DNA from: Streptomyces sp. NBC_01304
GTDB lineage: Bacteria > Actinomycetota > Actinomycetes > Streptomycetales > Streptomycetaceae
Direction: 5' to 3'
Length of the DNA stretch: 64,000 nucleotides
Assembly: GCF_035975855.1 (NCBI RefSeq)
Contig: NZ_CP109055.1
Coordinates: forward strand, 6,882,001-6,946,000
Below the pieces are notes generated by a model. That model was not told where the DNA came from. It ran no database searches and saw only the letters and a program-made list of their open reading frames with translations. Shown here in pieces: positions 34,709 to 44,618 of this stretch. Position numbers and translations under genes: made by a program. The stretch's first letter is position 1, and every line of letters starts with the position of its first letter.

Positions 34709-35745
34709 TTCTTGACCTTCTTCGCCGTCTCGATCGCCTTCGCCAGGTCCTCCAGGACCGGCGCGCACTTGGCGTACGAGTAGATGGGCTCGGTGACGCG
34801 CGGGACGACCTGGCCCGCCTGCACCGCCGGGAGCTGCTTCCAGGTCGGCTTGGACTTGTCCAGGGCGTCGGGCTGCAGCGACTGGGCACGGTTGTCGAGC
34901 ATGATGATGTCCGCGTCGTACTTGTCGACGTTCTCCCAGCTCAACTCCTCGAAGAAGCCCTGGGCGTTGACCTTCGGCTCGACGAACTTGACGCCGAGCT
35001 GGGCGAAGTACGCGGTGTCCGCGGACATCTTGGCGAGGGAGACGTAGAAGAGATCCTTGCTGCCCGAACCGATCAGGACCTTGATGTCCGGGTTGGCCTT
35101 GGCGGCGGCGCGCAGTCGGGCGGCGGCCTTCTCGAAGCGGGTCTTGGCGTCGGTGACCTTCTTGGCCGTGATGTCGGCGCCGAGCGACTCGGCGAGGTCC
35201 AGACGGCGGGCCAGGGCCTTGTCCATCGTGGTCTCGGCGGCCCACAGGGCGACGGTCGGCACCTTCAGCTGGAGGATCTTCTTCTCGGCGGCGGTACCGC
35301 TGACGTACCAGAGCTGGTCCTTGATCCACATGTCGGTGATCAGGGCATCGGGCGCCAGGGACGCGTACTTTTCGACGTTGAACTTGTCGTAGGCGTTGCC
35401 GAGGATCTCGACCTTGTCGATGTCCAGGTCGCCGGCCTGGACGTCGGGCTTGCCGTCCGGGGTCGTCGTCGGGCCGAAGACGCCCTTGACCTGGATGCCG
35501 TAGTCGTACAGCGCGGCGGCGGTACCGGTGAACGCCACGATGCTCGACGGAATCGCGTCCGCCTTCACGGTGGTGCCGCGGTCGTCCTTGAAGGACCAGG
35601 GGCCCTTCTTCCCCGCGGCGGTGCCCGAGCCGCCCGTCTTGTCCTTTTCCGTGCCGCAGGCCGCCAGCAGGACACCGGCGCCTACGGCGGTGCCTGCGGC
35701 GAGCAGGCCGCGACGGGAGAGGTGAGGGGCTCGGGCGTTGCGCAT
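34705..35745 (-). CDS. desE: ferrioxamine-binding lipoprotein (DesE-like)
   Basis: A 346-residue periplasmic-binding lipoprotein of the FhuD/FepB type. The N-terminal LSRRGLLAAGTAVGAGVLLAACGTEKDK combines a twin-arginine motif with the lipobox LAAC (Cys about 31). The mature protein has the two-lobe fold joined by a long helix. The ATG at 35745 is preferred to an in-frame upstream start at 35781. It is followed by the siderophore-interacting gene with a 4-bp overlap. A 19-bp iron box lies about 53 bp upstream. By context it binds ferrioxamine for uptake. Confidence 0.9.
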   Translation of the reverse strand: MRNARAPHLSRRGLLAAGTAVGAGVLLAACGTEKDKTGGSGTAAGKKGPWSFKDDRGTTVKADAIPSSIVAFTGTAAALYDYGIQVKGVFGPTTTPDGKPDVQAGDLDIDKVEILGNAYDKFNVEKYASLAPDALITDMWIKDQLWYVSGTAAEKKILQLKVPTVALWAAETTMDKALARRLDLAESLGADITAKKVTDAKTRFEKAAARLRAAAKANPDIKVLIGSGSKDLFYVSLAKMSADTAYFAQLGVKFVEPKVNAQGFFEELSWENVDKYDADIIMLDNRAQSLQPDALDKSKPTWKQLPAVQAGQVVPRVTEPIYSYAKCAPVLEDLAKAIETAKKVKK

Positions 35746-35797
35746 GGAGGTGTCTGCTTTCGCGTGAGCGGGCCGGGTCACTGGCCGGTTTTCGGCG

Positions 35798-35816
35798 TTA
35801 GGTTAACCTAACCTAA
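35798..35816. promoter_or_regulatory. iron box (DmdR1/IdeR-type operator)
   Basis: TTAGGTTAACCTAACCTAA, a near-perfect 19-bp DtxR-family iron box, lies upstream of desE. With iron, DmdR1 should repress the desE operon. Confidence 0.93.
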
Positions 35817-35844
35817 GCGGTATGTGGTCCCCGCCCGGCCTCCG

Positions 35845-36996
35845 CTATCCCAGCCCGAGCTCCCGCGCGATCAGCATCCGCTGCACCTCACTCGTGCCCT
35901 CCCCGATCTCCAGGATCTTGGAGTCGCGCCACATGCGGGCCACCGGGAACTCGTTCATGAAGCCGTACCCGCCGTGGATCTGTGTGGCCTCGCGGGCGTT
36001 GTCCACCGCGATCGTCGAGGAGTGCAGCTTCGCCAGCGCGGCCTCCTTCTTGAACGGCTCCCCGTTCACCAGGCGCGATGCCGCGTCCCGCCAGGCGAGC
36101 CGCGCCGTGTACGCCTTCATCTCCATGTCGGCGAGCTTGAACTGGATCGCCTGGTTGTCGCCGATCGGCCGGCCGAAGGCCTTGCGCTCCTTGGCGTACC
36201 GCAGCGACTCGTCCACACAGCCCTGCGCGAGCCCGGTCGCCAGCGCCGAGATGGCGATGCGTCCCTCGTCCAGGATGCGCAGGAACTGGGCGTAGCCGCG
36301 GCCCTCCTCGCCCACGAGGTTCGCGACGGGGACACGTACGTCCGTGAAGGCCAACTCGCGGGTGTCGGACGCGTTCCAGCCGACCTTGGAGTACGGCGCC
36401 GCGACGGTGAAGCCCGGCGTCCCGGACGGCACGATGATCGACGAGATGAGCGGACGTCCGTCGTCCTTCCTGCCGGTGACGGCCGTGACCGTGACCAGGC
36501 CGGTGATGTCGGTCCCGGAGTTGGTGATGAAGCACTTCGAGCCGTTGATCACCCACTCGTCGCCGTCGCGCACGGCGGTGGTCTTCGTGCCGCCCGCGTC
36601 CGAACCGCACTCCGGCTCGGTCAGACCGAAGGCGCCGAGGACCTCACCGGCGCACATCCGCGGCAGCCACTCCCGCTTCTGCTCCTCCGTACCGAACCGG
36701 AAGATCGGCATCGCGCCGAGCGAGACGCCCGCTTCGAGGGTGATCGCGACGGACGAGTCGACCCGGGCCAGCTCCTCCAGGGCGATCCCCAGGGCCAGGT
36801 AGTCCCCGCCCATGCCGCCGTACTCCTCGGGGAACGGGAGGCCGAAGAGCCCCATCCTCCCCATCTCGCGGACGATTTCGTACGGGAACTCGTGGCGCTC
36901 GTAGAAGTCGCCGATCTTCGGCGCGACGACGTCGTGCGCGAACGCCTCGACGGTGCGGCGCAGTTCCTCGTGCTCGGGGGTGAGGCGGTGATCCAT
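35845..36996 (-). CDS. acdH: acyl-CoA dehydrogenase (isovaleryl/branched-chain type)
   Basis: A 383-residue FAD-dependent acyl-CoA dehydrogenase. Signatures are FGLTEPECGSDAGGTKTTA (FAD/CoA signature 1), RKAFGRPIGDNQAIQFKLADM and QIHGGYGFMNEFPVARMWRDSKILEIGEGTSEVQRMLIAREL. It closes the operon accD-accC-hmgL-acdH, with only 5 bp to hmgL. With these neighbours its substrate is probably isovaleryl-CoA in leucine breakdown. A homologue called AcdH (SCO2779) is linked to branched-chain amino acid use in S. coelicolor. Confidence 0.92.
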   Translation of the reverse strand: MDHRLTPEHEELRRTVEAFAHDVVAPKIGDFYERHEFPYEIVREMGRMGLFGLPFPEEYGGMGGDYLALGIALEELARVDSSVAITLEAGVSLGAMPIFRFGTEEQKREWLPRMCAGEVLGAFGLTEPECGSDAGGTKTTAVRDGDEWVINGSKCFITNSGTDITGLVTVTAVTGRKDDGRPLISSIIVPSGTPGFTVAAPYSKVGWNASDTRELAFTDVRVPVANLVGEEGRGYAQFLRILDEGRIAISALATGLAQGCVDESLRYAKERKAFGRPIGDNQAIQFKLADMEMKAYTARLAWRDAASRLVNGEPFKKEAALAKLHSSTIAVDNAREATQIHGGYGFMNEFPVARMWRDSKILEIGEGTSEVQRMLIARELGLG

Positions 36997-37001
36997 CGTT
37001 C

Positions 37002-37967
37002 TCACTGCTCCTGTTGGGGCTGCGATGCACTCGTGAGTGCGCGGACGGTACGGGACGGGCTGGGTCGGCCCAGTTGTTCGGCCAGCCACGCGCTGGTCGC
37101 GGTGAGCTTGCCGAGATCGACTCCGGTCTCGATGCCGAGGCCGTCGAGCATCCACACGAGGTCTTCGGTGGCGAGATTCCCGGTCGCGGACTTGGCGTAC
37201 GGGCAGCCGCCGAGGCCGCCCGCGGACGCGTCCACGGTGGTGACGCCGTGCTGCAGCGCGGCGAGCGTGTTGGAGAGCGCCTGGCCGTACGTGTCGTGGA
37301 AGTGCACGCCGATCACGTCGGTCGGCACGCCCTCCTCGTTCAGTGCGGAGAGCAGATTCTGTACGTGGCCGGGGGTGGCCACGCCGATCGTGTCGCCCAG
37401 ACTCAGCTCGTCACAGCCCATGTCCATCAAGGCCTTGGCGACGCGGACGACTTGATGGACCGGGACCGGGCCCTCCCAGGGGTCGCCGAAGCACATCGAG
37501 AGATAGCCGCGCACGTGCACCTTGTCGGCCTTGGCGCGGGCCACGACCGGCTCGAACATCTCCAGGGATTCCTGGACGGTCCGGTTGAGGTTGCGGGAGG
37601 CGAAGGTCTCGGTCGCCGAACCGAAGACGGCGATGCGGCGGGCGCCGAGGCCGAGGGCCCTTTCCAGGCCCCGCTCGTTCGGGACGAGCACGGGCAGATG
37701 GACGCCTTCGATGTCGCCGAGCATCGGGAACAGCTCGGCGGCGTCGGCGAGTTGGGGCACCCACTTGGGGTGGACGAAGCTGGTCGCCTCGACGGTGGTG
37801 AGCCCGGCGTCCGCGAGGCGGTGGATGAACTCGGCCTTGACCTCGGTCGGTACGGTCCCCTTCTCGTTCTGCAGTCCGTCGCGGGCGCCGACCTCGTGGA
37901 TGCGGACCTTGGGGGGCAGGTCGGGGGTGGGGACGACCATGGGCAGGCTGCCCGGGCCCTCGGTCAT
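37002..37967 (-). CDS. hmgL: hydroxymethylglutaryl-CoA lyase
   Basis: A 321-residue TIM-barrel lyase cleaving HMG-CoA to acetyl-CoA and acetoacetate, the last step of leucine breakdown. Motifs are [12 protein letters not shown] (metal Asp), [25 protein letters not shown] (metal His pair) and the catalytic Cys loop [17 protein letters not shown]. The start ATG overlaps the stop of the accC-like gene (ATGA). It is co-transcribed with the acyl-CoA carboxylase and dehydrogenase genes. Confidence 0.94.
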   Translation of the reverse strand: MTEGPGSLPMVVPTPDLPPKVRIHEVGARDGLQNEKGTVPTEVKAEFIHRLADAGLTTVEATSFVHPKWVPQLADAAELFPMLGDIEGVHLPVLVPNERGLERALGLGARRIAVFGSATETFASRNLNRTVQESLEMFEPVVARAKADKVHVRGYLSMCFGDPWEGPVPVHQVVRVAKALMDMGCDELSLGDTIGVATPGHVQNLLSALNEEGVPTDVIGVHFHDTYGQALSNTLAALQHGVTTVDASAGGLGGCPYAKSATGNLATEDLVWMLDGLGIETGVDLGKLTATSAWLAEQLGRPSPSRTVRALTSASQPQQEQ

Positions 37968-40030
37968 GACTCCTCCTGGGGGGTGACCACTGCGAGCACC
38001 TGGTCCATGGCGACGGTGGCGCCGGGTGTGACGTCCAGTTCGGTGACGGTGCCGGCGTGCGGGGCGGAGATGACGTGCTCCATCTTCATGGCCTCCACGA
38101 CGAGGAGGCTCTGGCCTGCGGCCACTTCCTCGCCGACGGTGACCTTGACGACGGTGACGGTGCCGGGCATCGGCGCGGTGAGCGCGTCCGCACCGGCGTG
38201 GGCGGCTCCGGTGAGGTTGGCCGCCACGGGGTCATGGCTCTGGACGTGCCAGGCGTCACCGTCCCTGCCGAGCCAGTGCCCGTCCGGGCTGGTGGCGTGG
38301 CTGAACTTGTGGGTGATGCCGTCGAGTTCGAGGGTGAGGTGGGTGGGGGTGACGGTGACCAGCCGGGCGCGGGTGGGGGTGGTGAGCTGGACGACGGCAT
38401 CATCCGCGAGGCCGCGCACGCGGACAGTCACCGGGTCGTGGCCCGGCACGCGTACGTGGTGCACCGTCCACGCCGGGGTACCCCCGAGCCGCCATCCGCT
38501 CGCGGCCCCGAAGGGGTCGACCCACTCCCTGGCGGGGGTCCCCGCCGTTCCGAGCTCCGCAGGATTTCGGGAAGGGGCGGGGCGGGGAGAAAGATCCGCC
38601 TGAGCCAGCAACGCCGCCGCCGCATACACCTCATCCGGCACCGAAGCATCGACCAGCCCATCCACCTCCCGCTCCACAAGCCCCGTGTCCAAGTCCCCGG
38701 ACACCACGTCCGGATGGGCCAGGAGCCGGCGCAGGAAGCCCGCGTTGGTCGGCACCCCGAGGGTGACCGTCGAGGCCAGGGCCGACCTCAACCCCCGCAA
38801 GGCGGCGGCCCGGTCGGGGCCGTACGCGATGACCTTCGACAGCATCGGGTCGTACAGGCTGCCGACCTCCGTCCCGAGGGACAGCCCGGAGTCGGTGCGT
38901 ACGCCGGAACCGGAAGGTTCGTTCAGGGACAGGACCGTGCCGCCGGAGGGCAGGAAGCCCCGGGACGGGTCCTCCGCGCAGATACGGGCCTCCACCGCAT
39001 GCCCGGTCAGCCGGATGTCGCCCTGGGAGAAGGGCAGTTGCTCGCCGGCGGCGACCCGCAGCTGCCACTCCACCAGGTCGATCCCCGTGATCAGCTCCGT
39101 GACCGGGTGCTCCACCTGGAGCCGGGTGTTCATCTCCATGAAGTAGTACGAGGACGGGTCGTTGCCCGGCACGATGAACTCGACCGTGCCCGCGCCCGCG
39201 TACCCGCACGAGCGCGCCGCCTGCACCGCCGCCTCGCCCATCGCCGCCCGGGTCCCGTCATCGAGGAGCACCGAGGGCGCCTCCTCGATGATCTTCTGGT
39301 GGCGGCGCTGCAGCGAGCACTCGCGCTCGCCCAGGTGGACGACGTTCCCGTGCCCGTCCGCGAGGACCTGGATCTCGATGTGCCGGGGCCGGTCGATCCA
39401 GCGCTCCACGAGCAGCGTGTCGTCGCCGAAGGAGGCGCGGGCCTCGCGGCGGGCCGCCGCGATCTCGTCGTCGAGCAGGGCGAGGTCCCGCACCAGCCGC
39501 ATGCCCTTGCCGCCACCGCCCGCCGAGGGCTTGAGGAGGACCGGCGCCCCGATCTCCCGCGCGGCGGCAGCCAGTTGGGCATCGCTGAGCCCGCTTCCGG
39601 AGGAGCCCGGCACCACCGGCACCCCGTACGCCGCGACCGTCTCCTTGGCCCGGATCTTGTCGCCCATCAGGTCGATCGCGGCGGCGGGCGGCCCGATGAA
39701 GACCAGGCCCGCGTCCGCGCAGGCCTGCGCGAAGGCGGCGTTCTCGGCGAGGAAGCCGTAGCCGGGGTGGACCGCCTGGGCGCCGGAACGGCGGGCCGCG
39801 TCCAGGAGCCGGTCGACGGACAGGTAGCTCTCGGAGGCGGCAGCGGGCCCGATCCGGACCGCCGTGTCCGCCTCGCGTACGTGCCGGGCATCGGCGTCCG
39901 CGTCGCTGAACACGGCCACCGACCGCACGCCAAGCTCCCGCAGCGTACGGATGACGCGGACCGCGATCTCGCCACGGTTGGCCACGAGGACTGTGTCGAA
40001 CATGGCCGTCGTCTTGGTGCTCAAGGTCAT
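37964..40030 (-). CDS. acyl-CoA carboxylase alpha chain (biotin carboxylase plus BCCP)
   Basis: A subunit of about 688 residues. The biotin carboxylase domain (about 10-460) has the ATP-grasp loop [16 protein letters not shown] and the [14 protein letters not shown] motif. A linker leads to the biotinyl domain (about 615-688) with the biotin site VVEAMKMEH. With the beta chain gene immediately upstream it probably forms methylcrotonyl-CoA carboxylase. Start candidates are GTG 40039 (overlapping the upstream stop), ATG 40030 (used) and ATG 40003. The linker segment encoded by 38555-38596 looks like an inserted dispersed repeat, with unusual codons. Confidence 0.92.
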   Translation of the reverse strand: MTLSTKTTAMFDTVLVANRGEIAVRVIRTLRELGVRSVAVFSDADADARHVREADTAVRIGPAAASESYLSVDRLLDAARRSGAQAVHPGYGFLAENAAFAQACADAGLVFIGPPAAAIDLMGDKIRAKETVAAYGVPVVPGSSGSGLSDAQLAAAAREIGAPVLLKPSAGGGGKGMRLVRDLALLDDEIAAARREARASFGDDTLLVERWIDRPRHIEIQVLADGHGNVVHLGERECSLQRRHQKIIEEAPSVLLDDGTRAAMGEAAVQAARSCGYAGAGTVEFIVPGNDPSSYYFMEMNTRLQVEHPVTELITGIDLVEWQLRVAAGEQLPFSQGDIRLTGHAVEARICAEDPSRGFLPSGGTVLSLNEPSGSGVRTDSGLSLGTEVGSLYDPMLSKVIAYGPDRAAALRGLRSALASTVTLGVPTNAGFLRRLLAHPDVVSGDLDTGLVEREVDGLVDASVPDEVYAAAALLAQADLSPRPAPSRNPAELGTAGTPAREWVDPFGAASGWRLGGTPAWTVHHVRVPGHDPVTVRVRGLADDAVVQLTTPTRARLVTVTPTHLTLELDGITHKFSHATSPDGHWLGRDGDAWHVQSHDPVAANLTGAAHAGADALTAPMPGTVTVVKVTVGEEVAAGQSLLVVEAMKMEHVISAPHAGTVTELDVTPGATVAMDQVLAVVTPQEES
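38555..38596. repeat. fragment of dispersed repeat inside the accC-like gene
   Basis: The minus-strand reading TTTCTCCCCGCCCCGCCCC followed by TTCCCGAAATCCTGC closely matches the start of the type A intergenic element (about 30911-30945 and 33751-33785). It lies in frame in the linker between carboxylase and biotinyl domains and encodes [13 protein letters not shown] with non-preferred codons (CTT, TCT, CCT, CGA, AAT). Confidence 0.7.
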
Positions 40031-40035
40031 CCGCC

Positions 40036-41652
40036 TCACATCCGGAAGACGCCGAACTCGGGGTCACCGAGCGGGGCGTTGGCACACGCGGTCAGGGCCA
40101 GGCCGAGGACCTGCCGGGTCTCAAGAGGGTCGATCACACCGTCGTCCCAGAGGCGGGCGGTGGCGTAGTAGGCGTTGCCCTGGGTTTCGTACTGCGCGCG
40201 GATCGGGTCCTTGAAGGCCTCCTCGTCCTCGGCCGGCCAGGACTCGCCGCGCGCCTCCAACTGGTCGCGCTTGACCGTCGCGAGGACGGACGCCGCCTGC
40301 TCGCCGCCCATGACGGAGATTTTGGCGTTCGGCCACATCCAAAGGAAGCGCGGTGAATAGGCCCGCCCGCACATCGAGTAGTTGCCCGCGCCGTACGAGC
40401 CGCCGACCACGACCGTCAGTTTCGGTACGCGGGTGCAGGCGACCGCGGTCACCATCTTGGCGCCGTGCTTGGCGATGCCGCCCGCCTCGTAGTCCCGGCC
40501 GACCATGAAGCCCGAGATGTTCTGCAGGAACAACAACGGAATGCCGCGCTGGTCGCAGAGCTCGATGAAGTGGGCGCCCTTCTGGGCGGATTCGGAGAAC
40601 AGGATGCCGTTGTTGCCGACGATCCCGACCGGGTGCCCGTGGATGTGGGCGAAGCCGGTGACCAGCGTCTGGCCGTACTCGGCCTTGAACTCCTGGAAGC
40701 GCGAGCCGTCGACGATCCGCGAGATCACTTCTCGTACGTCATAGGGGGTGCGGGAGTCGACCGGCACGGCGCCGTACAGACCGGCCGGGTCGACCTTCGG
40801 CTCCTCGGCCGGCTCGACCGACCAGGGGAGCGGGCCGCGCTGCGGCAGCGTGGCGACGATGTTGCGGACGATGCGGAGCGCGTGGGCATCGTCCTCGGCG
40901 AGGTGGTCCGTGACGCCGGACGTACGGGAGTGGACCTCGCCGCCGCCCAGCTCCTCGGCGGTGACCACCTCACCGGTCGCGGCCTTCACCAGCGGGGGGC
41001 CGCCGAGGAAGATCGTGCCCTGGTTGCGGACGATGACCGCCTCGTCGCTCATCGCGGGGACATACGCGCCGCCCGCCGTGCAGGAGCCGAGGACCGCGGC
41101 GATCTGCGGGATGCCGGCGCCCGACATCTTCGCCTGGTTGTAGAAGATCCGCCCGAAGTGCTCCCGGTCGGGGAACACGTCGTCCTGCATCGGGAGGAAC
41201 GCGCCGCCGGAGTCCACCAAGTAGAGGCAGGGCAGACGGTTTTCGAGGGCGACGGCCTGGGCGCGGAGGTGCTTCTTCACCGTCATCGGGTAGTACGTGC
41301 CGCCCTTGACGGTCGCGTCATTGGCGACGATCACGCACTCGCGGCCCGACACCCGGCCGATGCCCGCGATCACACCCGCGGCCGGGGCGTCTCCGCCGTA
41401 CATCCCGTCGGCGGCCAGCGGCGCCAGCTCCAGGAAGGGCGAGCCCGGGTCGAGCAGCGTGTCCACGCGGTCGCGTGGCAGCAGCTTGCCGCGGGCCACA
41501 TGGCGGGCCCGCGACTTCTCGCCGCCGCCGAGCTGCGCCGCGGCGAGCTTCTCGCGCAGCTGGGTGACCAGCGCCTGGTGGGCGGCCTCGTTGGACTTCC
41601 AGGCCTCCGAAGCGGGGTCTGCCCCGCTCTTCAGCTCCGGTGCCTGCTGCAT
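40036..41652 (-). CDS. acyl-CoA carboxylase beta chain (carboxyltransferase)
   Basis: A 538-residue carboxyltransferase subunit with two crotonase-like halves. Visible features are [42 protein letters not shown] (N-half oxyanion loop) and [40 protein letters not shown] (C-half). The pattern is that of methylcrotonyl-CoA carboxylase beta. The second of two ATGs (41652) is used since GGGAG stands eight bases before it. It is the first gene of a leucine-degradation operon and divergent from a TetR regulator, with a palindromic operator between them. Confidence 0.93.
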   Translation of the reverse strand: MQQAPELKSGADPASEAWKSNEAAHQALVTQLREKLAAAQLGGGEKSRARHVARGKLLPRDRVDTLLDPGSPFLELAPLAADGMYGGDAPAAGVIAGIGRVSGRECVIVANDATVKGGTYYPMTVKKHLRAQAVALENRLPCLYLVDSGGAFLPMQDDVFPDREHFGRIFYNQAKMSGAGIPQIAAVLGSCTAGGAYVPAMSDEAVIVRNQGTIFLGGPPLVKAATGEVVTAEELGGGEVHSRTSGVTDHLAEDDAHALRIVRNIVATLPQRGPLPWSVEPAEEPKVDPAGLYGAVPVDSRTPYDVREVISRIVDGSRFQEFKAEYGQTLVTGFAHIHGHPVGIVGNNGILFSESAQKGAHFIELCDQRGIPLLFLQNISGFMVGRDYEAGGIAKHGAKMVTAVACTRVPKLTVVVGGSYGAGNYSMCGRAYSPRFLWMWPNAKISVMGGEQAASVLATVKRDQLEARGESWPAEDEEAFKDPIRAQYETQGNAYYATARLWDDGVIDPLETRQVLGLALTACANAPLGDPEFGVFRM

Positions 41653-41744
41653 CGCCATAGCTCCCCGACGTGATGGACGTGGTGACGTGATGGATGTGGT
41701 CACGCGATGGACGTGGTTAATGGGCGTTAACGTGTTGCCATCAG

Positions 41745-41760
41745 GTTAACGACCGCTAAC
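41745..41760. promoter_or_regulatory. candidate TetR operator
   Basis: GTTAACGACCGCTAAC is a 7-2-7 inverted repeat with one mismatch between arms. It lies 22 bp before the TetR start in the 129-bp divergent gap. A further CGTTAACG palindrome is at 41725-41732. The part nearer accD carries three imperfect 17-18-bp repeats (GTGATGGACGTGGT-like). Confidence 0.7.
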
Positions 41761-41781
41761 AGCGCTGTCTAGAATGGATTC

Positions 41782-42393
41782 ATGAGCACCACGAGTCCGA
41801 CCGCAGCGTCGATGAGCCGTCGCGAGCAGATCCTCAAGGAGGCTGCCCGCCTCTTCGCCGCCCGCGGCTTCCACGGCGTCGGCGTCGACGAGATAGGGGC
41901 CGCCGTCGGCATCAGCGGCCCCGGCCTCTACCGCCACTTCGCGGGCAAGGACGCGATGCTCGCCGAGCTGCTGGTCGGCATCAGCGAGCAGCTCCTGATC
42001 GGCGGCAAGCGGCGCGTCGCCGAGGCCCCCGACGGCGCGGCGGAGCCCGAGGCGGTGCTCGACTCCCTCATCGAGGGGCACATCGACTTCGCCCTGGACG
42101 ACCGGCCGCTGATCACCCTGCACGACCGTGAGCTGGACCGGCTGCGGGACAGCGACCGCAAGCTGGTGCGCCAGCTGCAGCGCCAGTACGTCGAGCTGTG
42201 GGTGGAGGCCGTCCGCAAGGTCTATCCGGACCTCGCCGAGGCCGACGCCCGGGCCTCCGTGCATGCCGTCTTCGGGCTGCTCAACTCGACCCCGCACCTG
42301 GGCCGGCCCGGCGCGCTGCCCGGCCGTACGGCGATGGCGGCGCTGCTGCACCGGCTCGCGCGCGGGGCCTTCGCCGCCGCTGCCGCCGGCTGA
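41782..42393 (+). CDS. TetR-family regulator of the acyl-CoA carboxylase operon
   Basis: A 203-residue TetR repressor. The N-terminal helix-turn-helix is REQILKEAARLFAARGFHGVGVDEIGAAVGISGPGLYRHFAGKDAML (about residues 13-60), followed by a helical ligand-binding domain. It is divergent from the leucine-degradation operon and is likely to repress it (and perhaps the acyl-CoA dehydrogenase genes on its own side) until an acyl-CoA ligand binds. The ligand is not evident. Confidence 0.88.
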   Translation: MSTTSPTAASMSRREQILKEAARLFAARGFHGVGVDEIGAAVGISGPGLYRHFAGKDAMLAELLVGISEQLLIGGKRRVAEAPDGAAEPEAVLDSLIEGHIDFALDDRPLITLHDRELDRLRDSDRKLVRQLQRQYVELWVEAVRKVYPDLAEADARASVHAVFGLLNSTPHLGRPGALPGRTAMAALLHRLARGAFAAAAAG

Positions 42394-42459
42394 CCTCCGG
42401 GGCGCCCCCGGGTGACACACATCTCTGGACGCTTTTGGTGACTGACGGGTAACCTGAAT

Positions 42460-42475
42460 CTGAGCAAGCGCTTAG
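42460..42475. promoter_or_regulatory. AAGCGCTT palindrome upstream of acyl-CoA dehydrogenase
   Basis: CTGAGCAAGCGCTTAG, centred on AAGCGCTT, is a palindrome of the type seen before fatty-acid and acyl-CoA genes controlled by TetR regulators in actinobacteria. A possible -10 (TAACCT at about 42450) lies just before it, so a bound regulator would block the promoter region. Confidence 0.5.
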
Positions 42476-42533
42476 TTGCCGTCGTAGTCATGCGTGTGGC
42501 AGTCGCAGCCACCGTCCGTAGAGGGAGTTTTCC

Positions 42534-43691
42534 GTGCGCCGTACCGTTTTCAACGAGGACCACGACGCGTTCCGGGAGATGCTGCGCGCCTTCATCGAGG
42601 CCGAGGTCGTCCCGCACTACGACGAGTGGTTCGAGCAGGGCATCGTGCCGCGCGAGTTCTACTACAAGCTCGCCGAGCTGGGCCTCTTCGGCATCAACGT
42701 GCCCGAGGAGTTCGGCGGCGCGGGCATGGACACCCACAAGTTCGAGGCCATCCAGTACGAGGAGACCGCCCGCGCGGGCGTCACCTTCGGCGGCTCCGGC
42801 GTGCACGTGCTGCTCGCCCTGCCGTACATCAAGATGCTCGCCACCGACGAGCAGAAGAAGCGCTACCTCGAGAAGTTCGTCTCCGCCGAGGAGATGTGGG
42901 CCCTCGCGATGACCGAGCCGGGCACCGGCTCCGACGTCGCGGGCATGAAGACCACCGCCAAGCTCTCCGAGGACGGCACGCACTACGTCCTCAACGGCTC
43001 CAAGACCTTCATCACCGGCGGCGTCCACGCCGACCGCGTGATCGTCTGCGCCCGCACCTCCGCGCCGACCGCCGAGGACCGCCGCCACGGCATCTCGCTC
43101 TTCGCCGTCGACACCAAGTCCGAGGGCTACTCGATCGGCCGCAAGCTCGACAAGCTGGGCCTGAAGACCTCCGACACCGCCGAGCTGGCGTTCGTCGACG
43201 TGAAGGTTCCCGTCGAGGACCTCCTCGGCGAGGAGAACAAGGGCTTCTACTACCTCGGCGCCAACCTGCCGTCCGAGCGCTGGGGCATCGCGTACGGCGC
43301 GTACGCCCAGGCCAAGGCCGCCGTCCGGTTCGCCAAGGAGTACGTGCAGGAGCGCACGGTCTTCGGCAAGCCGGTCGCCTCCTTCCAGAACACCAAGTTC
43401 GAACTGGCCGCCTGCCAGGCCGAGGTGGACGCCGCCGAGGCCGTCGCCGACCGCTCCCTGGAGGCCCTGGACGCGGGTGAGCTGACCGCGGCCGAGGCCG
43501 CCTCCGCGAAGCTGTTCAACACCGAGGTCGCGCACCGTGTGATCGACAAGTGCCTGCAGCTGCACGGCGGTTACGGCTTCATGAACGAGTACCCGATCGC
43601 CCGCCTGTACGCGGACAACCGCGTCAACCGCATCTACGGCGGCACCAGCGAGGTCATGAAGATGATCATCGCGAAGGACATGGGGCTCTAA
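42534..43691 (+). CDS. acyl-CoA dehydrogenase
   Basis: A 385-residue FAD acyl-CoA dehydrogenase of the long-chain/general type. Motifs are WALAMTEPGTGSDVAGMKTTA (signature 1), RTVFGKPVASFQNTKFELA and QLHGGYGFMNEYPIARLYADNRVNRIYGGTSEVMKMIIAKDMGL (signature 2 and C-terminal helix). The GTG at 42534 follows GAGGGAG. It lies behind the TetR gene and 8 bp before an acyl-CoA thioesterase, so the pair forms a beta-oxidation unit. I believe the counterpart is SCO2774. Confidence 0.92.
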   Translation: MRRTVFNEDHDAFREMLRAFIEAEVVPHYDEWFEQGIVPREFYYKLAELGLFGINVPEEFGGAGMDTHKFEAIQYEETARAGVTFGGSGVHVLLALPYIKMLATDEQKKRYLEKFVSAEEMWALAMTEPGTGSDVAGMKTTAKLSEDGTHYVLNGSKTFITGGVHADRVIVCARTSAPTAEDRRHGISLFAVDTKSEGYSIGRKLDKLGLKTSDTAELAFVDVKVPVEDLLGEENKGFYYLGANLPSERWGIAYGAYAQAKAAVRFAKEYVQERTVFGKPVASFQNTKFELAACQAEVDAAEAVADRSLEALDAGELTAAEAASAKLFNTEVAHRVIDKCLQLHGGYGFMNEYPIARLYADNRVNRIYGGTSEVMKMIIAKDMGL

Positions 43692-43699
43692 CACCCCTT

Positions 43700-44560
43700 A
43701 TGAGCGAGGCACTTGAGGGCCTGCTCGATCTGCTCGACCTGGAGCAGATCGAGCAGGACTATTTCCGGGGCCGGTCCAAGCCGTCGATCGTCCCGCGCGT
43801 CTTCGGCGGCCAGGTCGCGGCCCAGGCCCTGGTGGCCGCGGGCCGCACCGTGCCCGAGGACCGCCTCGCGCACTCCCTGCACGCGTACTTCCTGCGCGCC
43901 GGGGACCCGGGCGCGCCCATCGTCTACATGGTCGACCGGATCCGCGACGGCAAGTCCTTCACCACGCGCCGGGTCGTCGCCGTCCAGCACGGACAGCCGA
44001 TCTTCCATCTCTCCGCGTCCTTCCAGACGTACGAGGAGGGGCTGGAGCACCAGGACGACATGCCGCCCGCACCCGACCCGGAGACGTTGCCGACCGCGGC
44101 CGAGATGCTGCCCAGGCATCTGCCGGCCGATGTGGCGGCACGTCTGGTCAAGGCCCGTGGTGCCGTCGATCTCCGCTATGCGGAGGTGCCGCCGTGGGGC
44201 AGCGTCGGCACCCCGCGCGAGCCGCGCTCGCAGGTCTGGTTCCGCACCAACGGCAAGCTGGCCGACGACCCGCTGCTGCACGTCTGCCTGGCGACGTACG
44301 TCTCCGACATGACCCTGCTCGACTCGGTGCTGCTCGCGCACGGACGCGGTGGCTGGGCGGTCGGGGACGTGGTCGGGGCCTCGCTCGACCACGCGATGTG
44401 GTTCCACCGGCCGTTCCGGGCCGACGAGTGGCTGCTGTACGACCAGGAGTCGCCGTCCGCCTCGGGCGGGCGCGGGCTCGGGCAGGCGCGGATCTATACG
44501 CAGGACGGGCGGCTGGCGATCACCGTCATCCAGGAGGGCGTGGTCCGGGTACCCCGCTGA
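43700..44560 (+). CDS. tesB: acyl-CoA thioesterase II
   Basis: A 286-residue double-hotdog thioesterase that hydrolyses medium- and long-chain acyl-CoA. Recognised stretches are FRGRSKPSIVPRVFGGQVAAQAL near the N-terminus, LHAYFLRAGDPGAPIVYMVDRIRDGKSFTTRRVVAVQ and the C-terminal SLDHAMWFHRPFRADEWLLYDQESPSASGGRGLGQARIY with the catalytic Asp in the SLDHA motif. It is 8 bp behind the acyl-CoA dehydrogenase and presumably tunes the CoA pool of the same pathway. Confidence 0.94.
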   Translation: MSEALEGLLDLLDLEQIEQDYFRGRSKPSIVPRVFGGQVAAQALVAAGRTVPEDRLAHSLHAYFLRAGDPGAPIVYMVDRIRDGKSFTTRRVVAVQHGQPIFHLSASFQTYEEGLEHQDDMPPAPDPETLPTAAEMLPRHLPADVAARLVKARGAVDLRYAEVPPWGSVGTPREPRSQVWFRTNGKLADDPLLHVCLATYVSDMTLLDSVLLAHGRGGWAVGDVVGASLDHAMWFHRPFRADEWLLYDQESPSASGGRGLGQARIYTQDGRLAITVIQEGVVRVPR

Positions 44561-44618
44561 GTCGTCCGTGTACCCCGCTGACCAGGCGTACGGGATGTAT
44601 CCGGCATAACGTCGCCTC

